Below, in pieces: positions 1 to 8,431 of a stretch of 64,000 nucleotides of DNA. Position 1 is the first letter of the stretch. Each line of letters starts with the position of its first letter. Origin of the DNA: Bin80 sp026708685 (GTDB lineage Bacteria > Bacteroidota > Rhodothermia > Rhodothermales > Bin80); NCBI GenBank assembly GCA_965200955.1, contig OZ241742.1, forward strand, positions 3,968,001 to 4,032,000. The letters are read 5' to 3'. The position numbers and the translations under genes are program-made. The notes beneath the pieces are model-generated. The model was not told where the DNA came from and did not search any database. It saw only the letters and a program-made list of their open reading frames with translations.

Positions 1-920
1 ATGAACAACTGTTCCAATGCATTACGTTGCTCTGCATGCTTTTTAGGATTCTGTTGAATCAGTTTTCTGAGATTGAGGAGTTTCCATTGAACCCCAGATA
101 AATGTATAGCCTCAGGGAAACCGAGTAAACCAAAATCTGGCTCAGCATCGTGCAGTGAAAGAAGAAACTCTGCAATCGGTCCTGTAAGGCGAGACGAGAC
201 ATCTTCATGTAGTCTTTGAGCAGTTTCAACGAGTTTTGGAAGCGAGACATCAATAAGACTCATTCCTTCAAAATCATCATTATACCATTCTTCACGAACT
301 GTTCCTGATGGATTCAAGGATTCATGCATGGGTCGCTTTGAACAAGCAACATACACCATATACACACGGAAGAGTTTATCACTCAGTCCCTCGTTGTCGT
401 AGAGAACCATGACATCAAAAAGATCTCTAGGATGCTTACGTTCCATTGCTGCACAGAGTTTGCCAGCGTACAGATCCTCAAAGGATACGACTTTCATCTC
501 TATGAATTGGAATGTTTCAGAGGCGGATTTGGATGTGGGGAGTACTTGAGTGGGCAGAACCGTTCCACGAGTAATGGTTGATATATCAATTTTAATATCT
601 ATCTCATCACGAAAAATATAAACCTGATTAAGTCCAGTTCGCCTACTCTTGTTGTATTTGGCATCAATTCCGTTTGGACTTTTAGAGATTAAATCTGCCG
701 TATTTTGAAGGGCAGATACAATGTTCTTGAGTGAAGTATTACGATCTTCAGTCGGAAGCCATGAAAGGTCAATATCTACGGAGAGCCTTGGCATATCTTG
801 ATAGAACATGTTAATCGCTGTTCCACCTTTAAGGGCAAATCTCACTTCTTGAGAGACAATTGGTAGAATCTTCATGAGAAGCTTGACTTGTTGAAAATAT
901 TTAGACTTTACGTCCATCAT
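1..920 (-). CDS. abiEii: AbiEii-type nucleotidyltransferase toxin (partial, C-terminus beyond window)
   Basis: The frame is open from an ATG at 920 to the left edge, about 306 codons, so the C-terminus is missing. Near residue 30 it carries the nucleotidyltransferase signature LKGGTAIN, followed at residues 47-52 by SVDIDL (the Asp-x-Asp metal pair). Further on it has EDLYAGKLCAAMERKHPRDL, the conserved AbiEii/DUF1814 core. Family members are GTP-binding nucleotidyltransferase toxins of type IV toxin-antitoxin systems that stop growth and abort phage infection. The chosen start (ATGATG, 915-920) overlaps the end of the upstream antitoxin gene by about 20 nt, which implies translational coupling; a start at 875 would leave too little protein before the KGGT motif. 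Identification is firm; activity is inferred. Confidence 0.9.
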   Translation of the reverse strand, partial: MMDVKSKYFQQVKLLMKILPIVSQEVRFALKGGTAINMFYQDMPRLSVDIDLSWLPTEDRNTSLKNIVSALQNTADLISKSPNGIDAKYNKSRRTGLNQVYIFRDEIDIKIDISTITRGTVLPTQVLPTSKSASETFQFIEMKVVSFEDLYAGKLCAAMERKHPRDLFDVMVLYDNEGLSDKLFRVYMVYVACSKRPMHESLNPSGTVREEWYNDDFEGMSLIDVSLPKLVETAQRLHEDVSSRLTGPIAEFLLSLHDAEPDFGLLGFPEAIHLSGVQWKLLNLRKLIQQNPKKHAEQRNALEQLF

Positions 921-1749
921 AGTAAATTGGATTGATGAAACCCTTTGGGAAGGATACATGATACGTTGAGTCAAAAATTCCATTGGGAACAAGACTTCGA
1001 TGCCCTTTACCAAAGTCAATTTGATGAGGATTCAGATCTTTCATCCATTCTGGTCTGAATAACTCCATGTACACAAAAAACAATCGCTTAACTTTAGCAC
1101 TGCGACAGATCTTGAGCAAATCCATCATGAGATCAGGTTTTATCCAGTCTAACCAATTGAAAAAATGTTTGACGTATTCAAAGGTAGTTTTATTAGGCAA
1201 CATATCAATTAATTCAAGAATTGCACGTTCTGGACGTGATACATTAAACGCCCATTGCCATGTCTCCTCTGCCCAATCGTGAGAATAATATATTTCAGCA
1301 TGTTCAATGATCCCTAATGGGCTATTGTTGAACATCGTGGCGTTGTGAATGATTATTTTTCTATTTGCATGCAAGTGCCTTATCCAAGAAGGGGCATGAC
1401 CATAAAAATGAACATGTTGAGAATCTCCAAATTCAGCATATTTAGATGAACCATTAATATCGAGAGCACCGTGTGCCCCAAGATGAACATTATAACCCAT
1501 CAAGTGCTGTAGAGAGAGGAGTACGGTTTGCCATGGTAGGTCCCTATTATTACCATTACCCCGTGCTGGTAATGGGCGGCGGTAAACGCCACGAACAACA
1601 CGCTCTATCCAGCCTTGCTGAACATAGTGATGTATGGATTTAGTGGCAATTCCCCTGAGGGTGAACCATGCGGAATCCACAATAAACCCTAGCGGAATCT
1701 CATTTATGAGATTTTTCGCACTCTGAGTCTGAGAAATAGACATAATCAT
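901..1749 (-). CDS. abiEi: AbiEi-like antitoxin / transcriptional regulator
   Basis: The 282-residue protein has an N-terminal winged-helix-like segment (residues about 15-60, including GWIERVVRGVYRRPLP) and a longer C-terminal domain, the layout of AbiEi antitoxins. In studied AbiE systems this protein represses its own promoter and counteracts AbiEii without stable binding. It lies immediately upstream of the toxin gene and overlaps it, the expected antitoxin-first order. A second, clearly related copy lies at 2322-3155. The start ATG at 1749 is followed upstream by a repeat shared with that second copy (1785-1830), a plausible operator. No Shine-Dalgarno sequence is seen. Confidence 0.85.
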   Translation of the reverse strand: MIMSISQTQSAKNLINEIPLGFIVDSAWFTLRGIATKSIHHYVQQGWIERVVRGVYRRPLPARGNGNNRDLPWQTVLLSLQHLMGYNVHLGAHGALDINGSSKYAEFGDSQHVHFYGHAPSWIRHLHANRKIIIHNATMFNNSPLGIIEHAEIYYSHDWAEETWQWAFNVSRPERAILELIDMLPNKTTFEYVKHFFNWLDWIKPDLMMDLLKICRSAKVKRLFFVYMELFRPEWMKDLNPHQIDFGKGHRSLVPNGIFDSTYHVSFPKGFINPIYYDGRKV

Positions 1750-1784
1750 TAAGTTTGTAATATGAAACCTTCAAAAAAATTCAT

Positions 1785-1830
1785 AATACATGGTAAATGA
1801 AGTAATAAATGAAGAAAGAATAAAAAAGTT
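1785..1830. repeat. Proximal upstream repeat of abiEi, copy 1
   Basis: This 46-bp block starts 36 bp upstream of the antitoxin ATG and matches 3198-3243 at 39 of 46 positions by eye. It contains TACATGGTAAATGA, one of four copies of a 14-bp word TAC(A/T)TGG(T/C)(A/T)A(A/T)TGA in the two upstream regions. A role as an AbiEi operator is inferred from position and from known autoregulation in the family. Confidence 0.6.
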
Positions 1831-2068
1831 CGTGTCTGAGAGATGGCTCAAAGATCATGATGTATACACAAAGTGATGCCCACAATGATGAATTTTGTCT
1901 CAGACAGATCGGTTAAGTCAAAAACGTTCAGTCTGAGATGACCTGAGATAAACGATTGAATTTTGAATCATCAATCAAGGACATAGGAACATCAACTCAG
2001 ACTATCAAATAGTTCTACATGATGCATTAGTAACATCACCATCAGTTAAGTCAACTTTTCATAAAATG

Positions 2069-2104
2069 AAAACTTTGTTTTTCATCGATTTACATGGTTA
2101 ATGA
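2069..2104. repeat. Distal upstream repeat of abiEi, copy 1
   Basis: This 36-bp block matches 3522-3557 at 31 of 36 positions, beginning AAAACTTTG and ending in TACATGGTTAATGA, the same 14-bp word as in the proximal repeat. Its spacing from the proximal repeat is similar in both loci (about 280 and 320 bp), so the whole upstream region was apparently duplicated together with the gene. Confidence 0.6.
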
Positions 2105-2321
2105 GGGTATAAATAGATGAATGTAAAATTTTATGCTAATGATCACAACTCAAATCACGAAATCAGCCTGAGTTGAAAAGCGTCATAGAGTTTCCACTGG
2201 ATGTAGTTGTGCCATTCTGATCATGTAAGCGGTCTTCCCAATCTTCATTCTACTTGTTTATGATCCAAAAGTACTCCAAAATTCTAATGCCCCACCAGAG
2301 TCAGTCCACAGCAAATGATAT

Positions 2322-3155
2322 TCAGAAGCAGAAGCCTTCATAGTATCGATTAAGAAAGTACTTGGGTAGGGAGATTTGATACTTTGATTCAAAATCTCCA
2401 CCCGGAACCAGAGCCCTCGGACCTTTACCGAAATCAATTTGATCAGGATCTAAATCCTTGACCCAATCTAATTCAAGGAATTCTGCATAAACAAAAAATA
2501 ATCGCTTGACCTTTATGCTTCTGCAGATTTTGAGTAACTCCATTAGAAGTTCGGGATCAGCATTCCTCATCATTTCAAGGGTAAGCTGTACATACTCAAA
2601 ACTAATGTGCTTTGGTAACTCGTCAATCAATTCAAGGATTGCACGTTCTGGGCTGGATGCTCTCAAGGGCCACCGCCAAATGCCTACAGCCCACTGTCGC
2701 GAAGGGTGAACGGGGTGGTTATCGATAATCCCGAGTGTGCTATCACCAAACAGTGACGTATTCCTAACAACGATTCTATCTGTTGCAGGCAACCTTTTAA
2801 CCCATGGAGGGACATCACCATAGAGATGAACTGGCTGAGACTTGCCCATCATAACATAGTGGGAATGTCCAGCGATATTTAAAGCAATCTTTCCCCCTAA
2901 GTGTACATTATATCCATGTAGCCGTTGTAATGAAATAGCAATGGCTTGCCATGGCAAGTATGTACTGATCGCTCCTTTCGGCAGAGGTCGGCGATAGACA
3001 CCACGAACGATCCTTTCTATCCACCCCTGTTCCACATAATAATGTATAGATTTATAGTCAATTCCTCGTGCAGTCAACCAAGCAGTATCCACAAGAAGAC
3101 CATGAGGTAAATCATTCATTAGAGACAACAGCCTCGGAGTGCGCTTCTTGGACAT
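2322..3155 (-). CDS. Solitary AbiEi-like antitoxin paralogue
   Basis: The 277-residue protein is plainly a paralogue of the product of 901-1749. Both share an N-terminus of the form LPHGLLVDTAWLTARG / IPLGFIVDSAWFTLRG, the block GWIER(I/V)VRGVYRRPLP, and a C-terminal LLKICRS(I/A)KVKRLFFVY. It should therefore be an AbiEi-type winged-helix regulator. No AbiEii gene follows it: the next 570 bases are non-coding up to the first abiEi. It may be a leftover of a tandem duplication, or a solitary antitoxin able to neutralise the neighbouring or an incoming AbiEii (inference). The uninterrupted frame argues against simple decay. Confidence 0.8.
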   Translation of the reverse strand: MSKKRTPRLLSLMNDLPHGLLVDTAWLTARGIDYKSIHYYVEQGWIERIVRGVYRRPLPKGAISTYLPWQAIAISLQRLHGYNVHLGGKIALNIAGHSHYVMMGKSQPVHLYGDVPPWVKRLPATDRIVVRNTSLFGDSTLGIIDNHPVHPSRQWAVGIWRWPLRASSPERAILELIDELPKHISFEYVQLTLEMMRNADPELLMELLKICRSIKVKRLFFVYAEFLELDWVKDLDPDQIDFGKGPRALVPGGDFESKYQISLPKYFLNRYYEGFCF

Positions 3156-3197
3156 TTAAACAAAATTTTGTAAAGTAAAAAATTTGATAATTATTCT

Positions 3198-3243
3198 AAT
3201 ACTTGGTAATTGAGGGATTAAATGAAGAAAATATAAATAAGTT
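3198..3243. repeat. Proximal upstream repeat of abiEi paralogue, copy 2
   Basis: Counterpart of 1785-1830, starting 43 bp upstream of the ATG at 3155. It contains TACTTGGTAATTGA, a variant of the 14-bp word shared by all four upstream repeats. Confidence 0.6.
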
Positions 3244-3521
3244 TCCGTTTAATCCTTACATATATTCTCCAGTGAAGATGAAATCTACTCCTAACGTAGC
3301 ATCCAATTGGACTTTGAGTATTGGTGAATCAAAAATCTCTCAGCTAGAATTTTAATCCTGTCAGATCATTCTCAAAGTTGATCGTCTCTATTGGCGAATG
3401 ATCGTCTTCAAGATATACTTTAGATCGTTTCATAACTTTGGGACAGATGATTGTATGATTCTCATTACAATTTCGTAGGGATCAGGAGGTAATCTCATGT
3501 AAAAAACGAACTATTACAATC

Positions 3522-3557
3522 AAAACTTTGTTTTTTGTTTATTTACATGGCTAATGA
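3522..3557. repeat. Distal upstream repeat of abiEi paralogue, copy 2
   Basis: Counterpart of 2069-2104 with the same length and 31 of 36 matching positions, ending in TACATGGCTAATGA. Confidence 0.6.
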
Positions 3558-3912
3558 ATAGATAATTTGACGAATTGTATAATATTTAGGGAGAAAAATG
3601 GATTCAAGAATCTATCCTCAAGGAATGAATGTTGTAGAAATAATTATGCAATCAGACGGTTATCATGTAATGTATGATCTTTATCTAAAATTCAAGATGT
3701 TTGCCTCACGATCCTAATGATCAGTATGTACTGATGTGTATTCCTTGATGAATATTCTCCGAGTGTGGCAACTTAATTTCTGAGGCTTAACCCGAGATGG
3801 CAAGTTACACAAGTCAGTGGGCTAATACATATGTATGAGAAGCAAACAGTCTCACATACAATTTTGAGAAGGCTTATGACCAACTTGCACTAAAAGCCAT
3901 CGGTTGAGTCAA

Positions 3913-6777
3913 CTAGCCTTTTGACCTGTTACGATTAAGGGATAAAAGATTTCGGAGTACTTGATCATCATTGATCTGATTTGACCAGCCGTAAGCATTG
4001 GCTACGGCTTCATCAAGTTGAGCATGTGCATCAATAAGCCACTGAGGCTGACGATTGTATAAGTTGGTCAAAGTGCGTTTTTTGAGTTCTTTGGCTACAT
4101 CCTGATTCTTGGGAACGACTCGTAGTGGATACCCAGCAACAGGTTCATTAATCCAGATCACATATTCTGGTGGGTTCAGCCATTGATTTCTTAAATCAAC
4201 GAGGTTACGGGTAGCAGAGGCAATTGATTGTGCATGTGGGTCATCTTGATACTTGATGGCAGGAATGTCAGGCGAAAGTCCTTTAGGGAAGGGAAAAGTA
4301 TTAAATGTAGTGGTAGGAGTATACCTCGGATCGTTACCTTTCCCTATTGATGTTCCCAATCGGAGTGACCATACTTCATGGAATCGACTGTGAAGGATGC
4401 CAAACGTAGTATCATCATCTCTGGCAAATGCAATCAGAGCATTACTGGGGCAGACATCTATATCAAACCATACAAATAAACGATGCTTTGATGTGCATGG
4501 GGTAGCAATATAGCGTTTATACTCACTGAGTGCATGCCACATTTTAGGTCGCGGATTATGATGGAGCCACCAATGATTCCGTCTATTTTTTTCACGCTGT
4601 TGTTCCCACTGTGGCTTAACATGTTCTAAAATATGCTGAAAAGGAGATTCATAAAGAGCAGACTCGCTTTTTGTCATATCAAATCCAAAATCAACGATCC
4701 ATTGATCGGAAGGGCGGTGCGTAATGTCCAAACCGTTTATCCAAGGCTTCAGGACATCGGAGTTGGGGCGACCATTAGGGTTCGTAGGTAATAGAAGCCA
4801 TTTCCGTGCAAGATCACCACAAATATTGAATGAGCCACCTTTAATATCACCCATGAAAGCAATGTTAGCGTTCTGATGGAGCGATTTTGCGTTGGTAATG
4901 TTAACTCCACTATCACCCTGCCTCCCAGTGAGATCTGGATAGATTTCGTCTACAGATTTTCCATTAATCTTGAACTCATTGACATATGGATCATCAGACT
5001 GAGATATACAAATCAATGAAACTCGAACAGCTGCACCATCAATGACCCAAGGTTCGTCACTCCAAGCATTAAAAATCGTTTTTCCATCAGACGCTATCTC
5101 TAAAGCTTCCCTGTTGGATCCACCTCGGATGGAATTCGTTGATACAAGTCCAACCCTCTTTGTATTGTGTTTATCTATACATTCCCCAGACTTGACAAAC
5201 CAATAGCAGACAAGGTCAGCAGAATGAGGAACGCGGTCTTGATATAGGTTACGTAGTTCTGAAACATATTTTTCGCCAAGATTACTAAGTAAACGCCGAT
5301 CCCCCAAAAACGGTGGGTTTCCAATGATTACATCCGCTTGCGGCCAATCTGGTTCCCCTCCATCATCTGTTAAGATTGCATCCCGACATTCAATCGTTTC
5401 AAGGGTGTCAAGAATGGGCTCTTGATGTCCGGAGAATCCATTTTGACGCATCCATTGTATTTCTCCGATCCATACTGATACACGAGCGAGCTGGGCGGCA
5501 TAAGCATTCAGTTCAATTCCCTTCACATTCGCTGGGCCTACTGTGGGAATAGATCTTGAAAGTCCCATCGCTTCGGCTTCTAACTGAATCTGATGCTCCA
5601 AGTCGTGTAGAGAATGAAGTGCCAGATAGAGAAAATTACCTGAACCACATGCAGGGTCCAAAACAACGAAGTTCTTCAGCTGCTCTAAAACAGAATTCAA
5701 CAATGACTGTGCTTGATTGCGATACCGTGAAGAGGCAGTTTTAGATGGAGAAGAATGAGCTTTTTTAAGAAAATTGGCAATTTGGGACTTGTACTTTTCC
5801 CATTCGTTCAGCCATGGTTGTATAATGACCGGATTGATGATTCTCATAATTTTATCCCGATCGGTATAGTGAGCCCCAAGTTGAGAACGTTTATCTGGAT
5901 CAAGTCCTCGTTCAAATAAAATTCCTAGAATCGCAGGATCCACATTTGACCAATCAAGTTTTGCGGCTTCAAGTGTAATGCGAATCTGTTCCTTGCTCAT
6001 TGGGAGAGTGGTTCCATCATGGAACAGTCCCCCATTGAACCACTTGACCGTTTCAAATCCAATACGCCCCCCAGTAGACATTGCTTCAAAAAGATCATGG
6101 GAAAGTTCTTCAAACGCCTCTGGCTCAAGTACTGCTTGACTGAGCATTCGCGTGAACATTTCTTTCGGGAGCAAACCAACGTCGTCCGCAAACATGCAAA
6201 AGACCAGACGGTTGACAAAATGAGCGACCTGATGTGCCGCGTGGCCTTGATCTCGGAGTGATTGTGCAAGTTGAGCAAAAGTGTTTGCAGCACGCTCTGT
6301 TAGATTCTGTCGCGTTTCTTTGGGACGTAGCCGTTCAGGGTCTGACATAGCCCATTTGAGTTTCTCCCGAACGGAGGCATCTACGAGATCACCCAATTCA
6401 AACTCATGGGTTTCGCTCACTGAATTCGTCCAATTGGTACGAATCCTGAAGCGATACATGTCCGAAACAATTAACAGAGGAGGATTTTCTAGGGCAAGTG
6501 CATACTGTCGCAGTTGATCAAAGGCGACATCAAGGTTTGAATGCCTTCGCTTGTACTCCCATGCAAAAAAGCCTCGCTTCCAGACATCTGCGTATCCTCC
6601 TCTGCCTGAGTCCTTATAGGCCCCACGCTCAAAACAATAAAAATCTCCTTTCGGATCTGCCTCAATCGGCGTAGGTTCTCCAAGCAGTCTACATAAATCA
6701 ATGAAATGCTCCTGAGCCGCGGAACGCTCATTTAATTCTGATGCACTCCACTTGGTAATGAAATCACGAGGAGTCAC
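3913..6777 (-). CDS. MmeI-like type IIG/IIL restriction-modification enzyme
   Basis: This 954-residue protein combines nuclease, methylase and target recognition in one chain. The N-terminus has an MmeI-type endonuclease core: Asp64, then Glu74-Tyr75-Lys76 in ADVWKRGFFAWEYK, the same D-x9-ExK spacing as in MmeI. A helical connector follows, then the amino-methyltransferase motifs LDPACGSGNF (about 373-382) and NPPF (487-490), typical of N6-adenine methylation. The last 400 residues should hold the target recognition domain. MmeI is 919 residues, so the length fits. Enzymes of this class modify one strand and cut about 20 bp away. No separate methylase or specificity gene is nearby. It sits beside the AbiE genes as part of a small defence block. 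The recognition site cannot be read from sequence alone. Confidence 0.9.
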   Translation of the reverse strand: MTPRDFITKWSASELNERSAAQEHFIDLCRLLGEPTPIEADPKGDFYCFERGAYKDSGRGGYADVWKRGFFAWEYKRRHSNLDVAFDQLRQYALALENPPLLIVSDMYRFRIRTNWTNSVSETHEFELGDLVDASVREKLKWAMSDPERLRPKETRQNLTERAANTFAQLAQSLRDQGHAAHQVAHFVNRLVFCMFADDVGLLPKEMFTRMLSQAVLEPEAFEELSHDLFEAMSTGGRIGFETVKWFNGGLFHDGTTLPMSKEQIRITLEAAKLDWSNVDPAILGILFERGLDPDKRSQLGAHYTDRDKIMRIINPVIIQPWLNEWEKYKSQIANFLKKAHSSPSKTASSRYRNQAQSLLNSVLEQLKNFVVLDPACGSGNFLYLALHSLHDLEHQIQLEAEAMGLSRSIPTVGPANVKGIELNAYAAQLARVSVWIGEIQWMRQNGFSGHQEPILDTLETIECRDAILTDDGGEPDWPQADVIIGNPPFLGDRRLLSNLGEKYVSELRNLYQDRVPHSADLVCYWFVKSGECIDKHNTKRVGLVSTNSIRGGSNREALEIASDGKTIFNAWSDEPWVIDGAAVRVSLICISQSDDPYVNEFKINGKSVDEIYPDLTGRQGDSGVNITNAKSLHQNANIAFMGDIKGGSFNICGDLARKWLLLPTNPNGRPNSDVLKPWINGLDITHRPSDQWIVDFGFDMTKSESALYESPFQHILEHVKPQWEQQREKNRRNHWWLHHNPRPKMWHALSEYKRYIATPCTSKHRLFVWFDIDVCPSNALIAFARDDDTTFGILHSRFHEVWSLRLGTSIGKGNDPRYTPTTTFNTFPFPKGLSPDIPAIKYQDDPHAQSIASATRNLVDLRNQWLNPPEYVIWINEPVAGYPLRVVPKNQDVAKELKKRTLTNLYNRQPQWLIDAHAQLDEAVANAYGWSNQINDDQVLRNLLSLNRNRSKG

Positions 6778-7118
6778 GATTAGTGTTGTTACGCATAGAA
6801 TCTCTTCTATTGGTGACAGATTTATTACAACGGAAAAAGGTTTCCATAGATATGTGCAAGTAATAGGATCGTTAAACTAAATGCCTAAATGATTCCAGTG
6901 GTTATTTTGAGGTTTTAGGTTGACAAATATACGACCATCGGCTTGAATTATGAAATTCCCCATCGAGTGCATTAAGGTCAGCAAGGCAGTTACTTTTCAC
7001 AATTCATGTCCATCATCAAATTTAGAATTCATGGTAACTATTACATTGAACTTCCGTAAACGGCAATTCTCAGTTCATATTCTGAGAGCGAATCATTATT
7101 CATATTTACTCTAAACCT
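6778..7118. other. Divergent intergenic region between R-M gene and osmC-like gene
   Basis: These 341 bases must hold the promoters of two divergent genes. No ORF, repeat or clear consensus promoter could be recognised. Confidence 0.4.
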
Positions 7119-7550
7119 ATGAGCATTTTACAATTCTCCCATTCGGGAACAAGTGAGAACACCACAAAATTTGTCGGAGAATCACGACAGTTCCAAATTA
7201 CGATTGACGAGCCACCTGCATTAGGCGGTAAGGACGAAGCTGCCAATCCAGTAGAATATACATTGGCATCTCTGGCCGGCTGTCTGAATGTGGTTGCACA
7301 CCTGATCGCCAAAGAATTGGAGATCGAAATCCAGTCTCTGAAAATCAATGTTGAGGGCGATTTAGATCCCGGCAAATTGCTCACTGGAGATGCTACACAG
7401 CGAGCAGGATTTACGGATATCCGTGTAAAACTTGATGTAGAGTCCAATGCTGAACCTGAACTCCTTCGTCAATGGTTAGCAGTTGTTCGTGACAGATGCC
7501 CGGTGACAGATAACTTGGCAAATCCTACCAACGTCGAAATCGTTTTATAG
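7119..7550 (+). CDS. OsmC/Ohr family peroxiredoxin-like protein
   Basis: This 143-residue cytosolic protein has both cysteines of the OsmC fold: Cys55 in SLAGCLNVVAHLIAKE and Cys127 in DRCPVTDNL. In OsmC/Ohr proteins these form the thiol pair that reduces organic hydroperoxides. The sequence between them fits the family's central helix and beta sheet, and the length is normal. It is closer to the generic OsmC/YhfA-like group than to Ohr by the look of the motifs, so the natural substrate is uncertain. The gene stands alone, convergent with the HAD gene. Confidence 0.85.
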   Translation: MSILQFSHSGTSENTTKFVGESRQFQITIDEPPALGGKDEAANPVEYTLASLAGCLNVVAHLIAKELEIEIQSLKINVEGDLDPGKLLTGDATQRAGFTDIRVKLDVESNAEPELLRQWLAVVRDRCPVTDNLANPTNVEIVL

Positions 7551-7658
7551 AGCACTGGTTTGAACAGCACAAGTCAGAGAGTAGATTTCAATGTGTCATT
7601 CACTGGTCCTTGTTTGTTGATTAAGAGGAGATCTATCCTCAAGTGTCTCTGAAAGCCG

Positions 7659-8321
7659 TTACAGAATCAGATTACTGGTAATCATCAAATGATCCCCACT
7701 ATGTTCAATGTCGATGTCTGCGATACAATTCACAACGGCATCTGCCTCTTGGAGTAGTGAAGATTCGTGAGTTGTCTGTACTGCAATCACATAAGCACCT
7801 GCAGATTTGCCAGAGCGGATTCCAGCGGGTGCATCCTCAATGACGATGCACTGGTCAATCCGTTGATTCAGACCCTGTGCAGCATGTAAATAAGGATAAG
7901 GTGCTGGCTTTCCTATGCGAACATCTTCTCCACTAATGAAGACCTTTGGTAAAGGTACTTCTGCATAATGAAGCATTTTGAGTGCTGAACTGCGAGGGGC
8001 ACTTGTTGCAATGGCCCACCGAGTCATAGGGAGGTTTTGGAGAAGAGATAATACGCCAGAAAAGGGGCGTACATGCTCTAATCGGTCGCTCCGAATTAAT
8101 TCACCTCTGAATGCCTCTGCCTCTACCTGAGAATCCAAGTGAGGGGCAACGATTCGTATCGTTTCTGTGGCGGGACGCCCATGGTGCACTTCCAAGATAT
8201 GATCATAGGATACCCCATGGCGATCGGCCCATACCCGCCAGTGTTCTTCGTAGAAATGGTTGGAGTCAATCAGGACACCGTCCAGATCAAAGAGCACAGC
8301 GTTACAGGATAGAGTTAGCAC
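7659..8321 (-). CDS. HAD-superfamily sugar-phosphatase / phosphoglucomutase-like hydrolase
   Basis: The 220-residue protein carries the four HAD motifs: nucleophile Asp12 and Asp14 in FDLDGVLIDS, Ser/Thr in IATSAPRSS, Lys in GKPAPYP, and acidic EDAPAGI. An alpha-helical cap lies between motifs I and II, as in beta-phosphoglucomutase and sugar-6-phosphatases (subfamily IA, variant 3). The expected reaction is hydrolysis of a small sugar phosphate or phosphate transfer within it; the substrate cannot be told. It is divergent from the aminotransferase gene, with about 110 bp between the two starts. A proline follows the motif III lysine, the usual pattern. Confidence 0.85.
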   Translation of the reverse strand: MLTLSCNAVLFDLDGVLIDSNHFYEEHWRVWADRHGVSYDHILEVHHGRPATETIRIVAPHLDSQVEAEAFRGELIRSDRLEHVRPFSGVLSLLQNLPMTRWAIATSAPRSSALKMLHYAEVPLPKVFISGEDVRIGKPAPYPYLHAAQGLNQRIDQCIVIEDAPAGIRSGKSAGAYVIAVQTTHESSLLQEADAVVNCIADIDIEHSGDHLMITSNLIL

Positions 8322-8431
8322 GGATGATACCAGTTGATGGAAGAGGCATTAAACGACCTCTAACCTGAAACGATACATTTTGTAATCGTAGTGTTCTTCT
8401 TATCTTTGACTCCAAATCCAATTCAAAGATC

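Larger units (their letters stand above)
1750..2321. other. Intergenic region upstream of abiEi with repeats
   Basis: No convincing gene is seen in these 572 bases. They hold the upstream region of the first antitoxin gene. Two blocks here have near-equal counterparts upstream of the second antitoxin gene: 1785-1830 matches 3198-3243 (39 of 46 positions) and 2069-2104 matches 3522-3557 (31 of 36). The words GTCTGAG/CTCAGAC occur at 1834, 1897-1905 (GTCTCAGAC), 1931 and 1996. No toxin gene for the second antitoxin is present here, although this is where it would be expected. Confidence 0.7.
3156..3912. other. Intergenic region upstream of second abiEi-like gene
   Basis: No coding frame with recognisable features is seen in these 757 bases. 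The region is A+T-rich and contains the second copies of the two upstream repeats (3198-3243 and 3522-3557). A short inverted pair GATCATTC/GAATGATC lies around 3364-3403. The rest toward 3912 shows nothing I can assign; it also holds the 3' flank of the restriction-modification gene. Confidence 0.6.
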
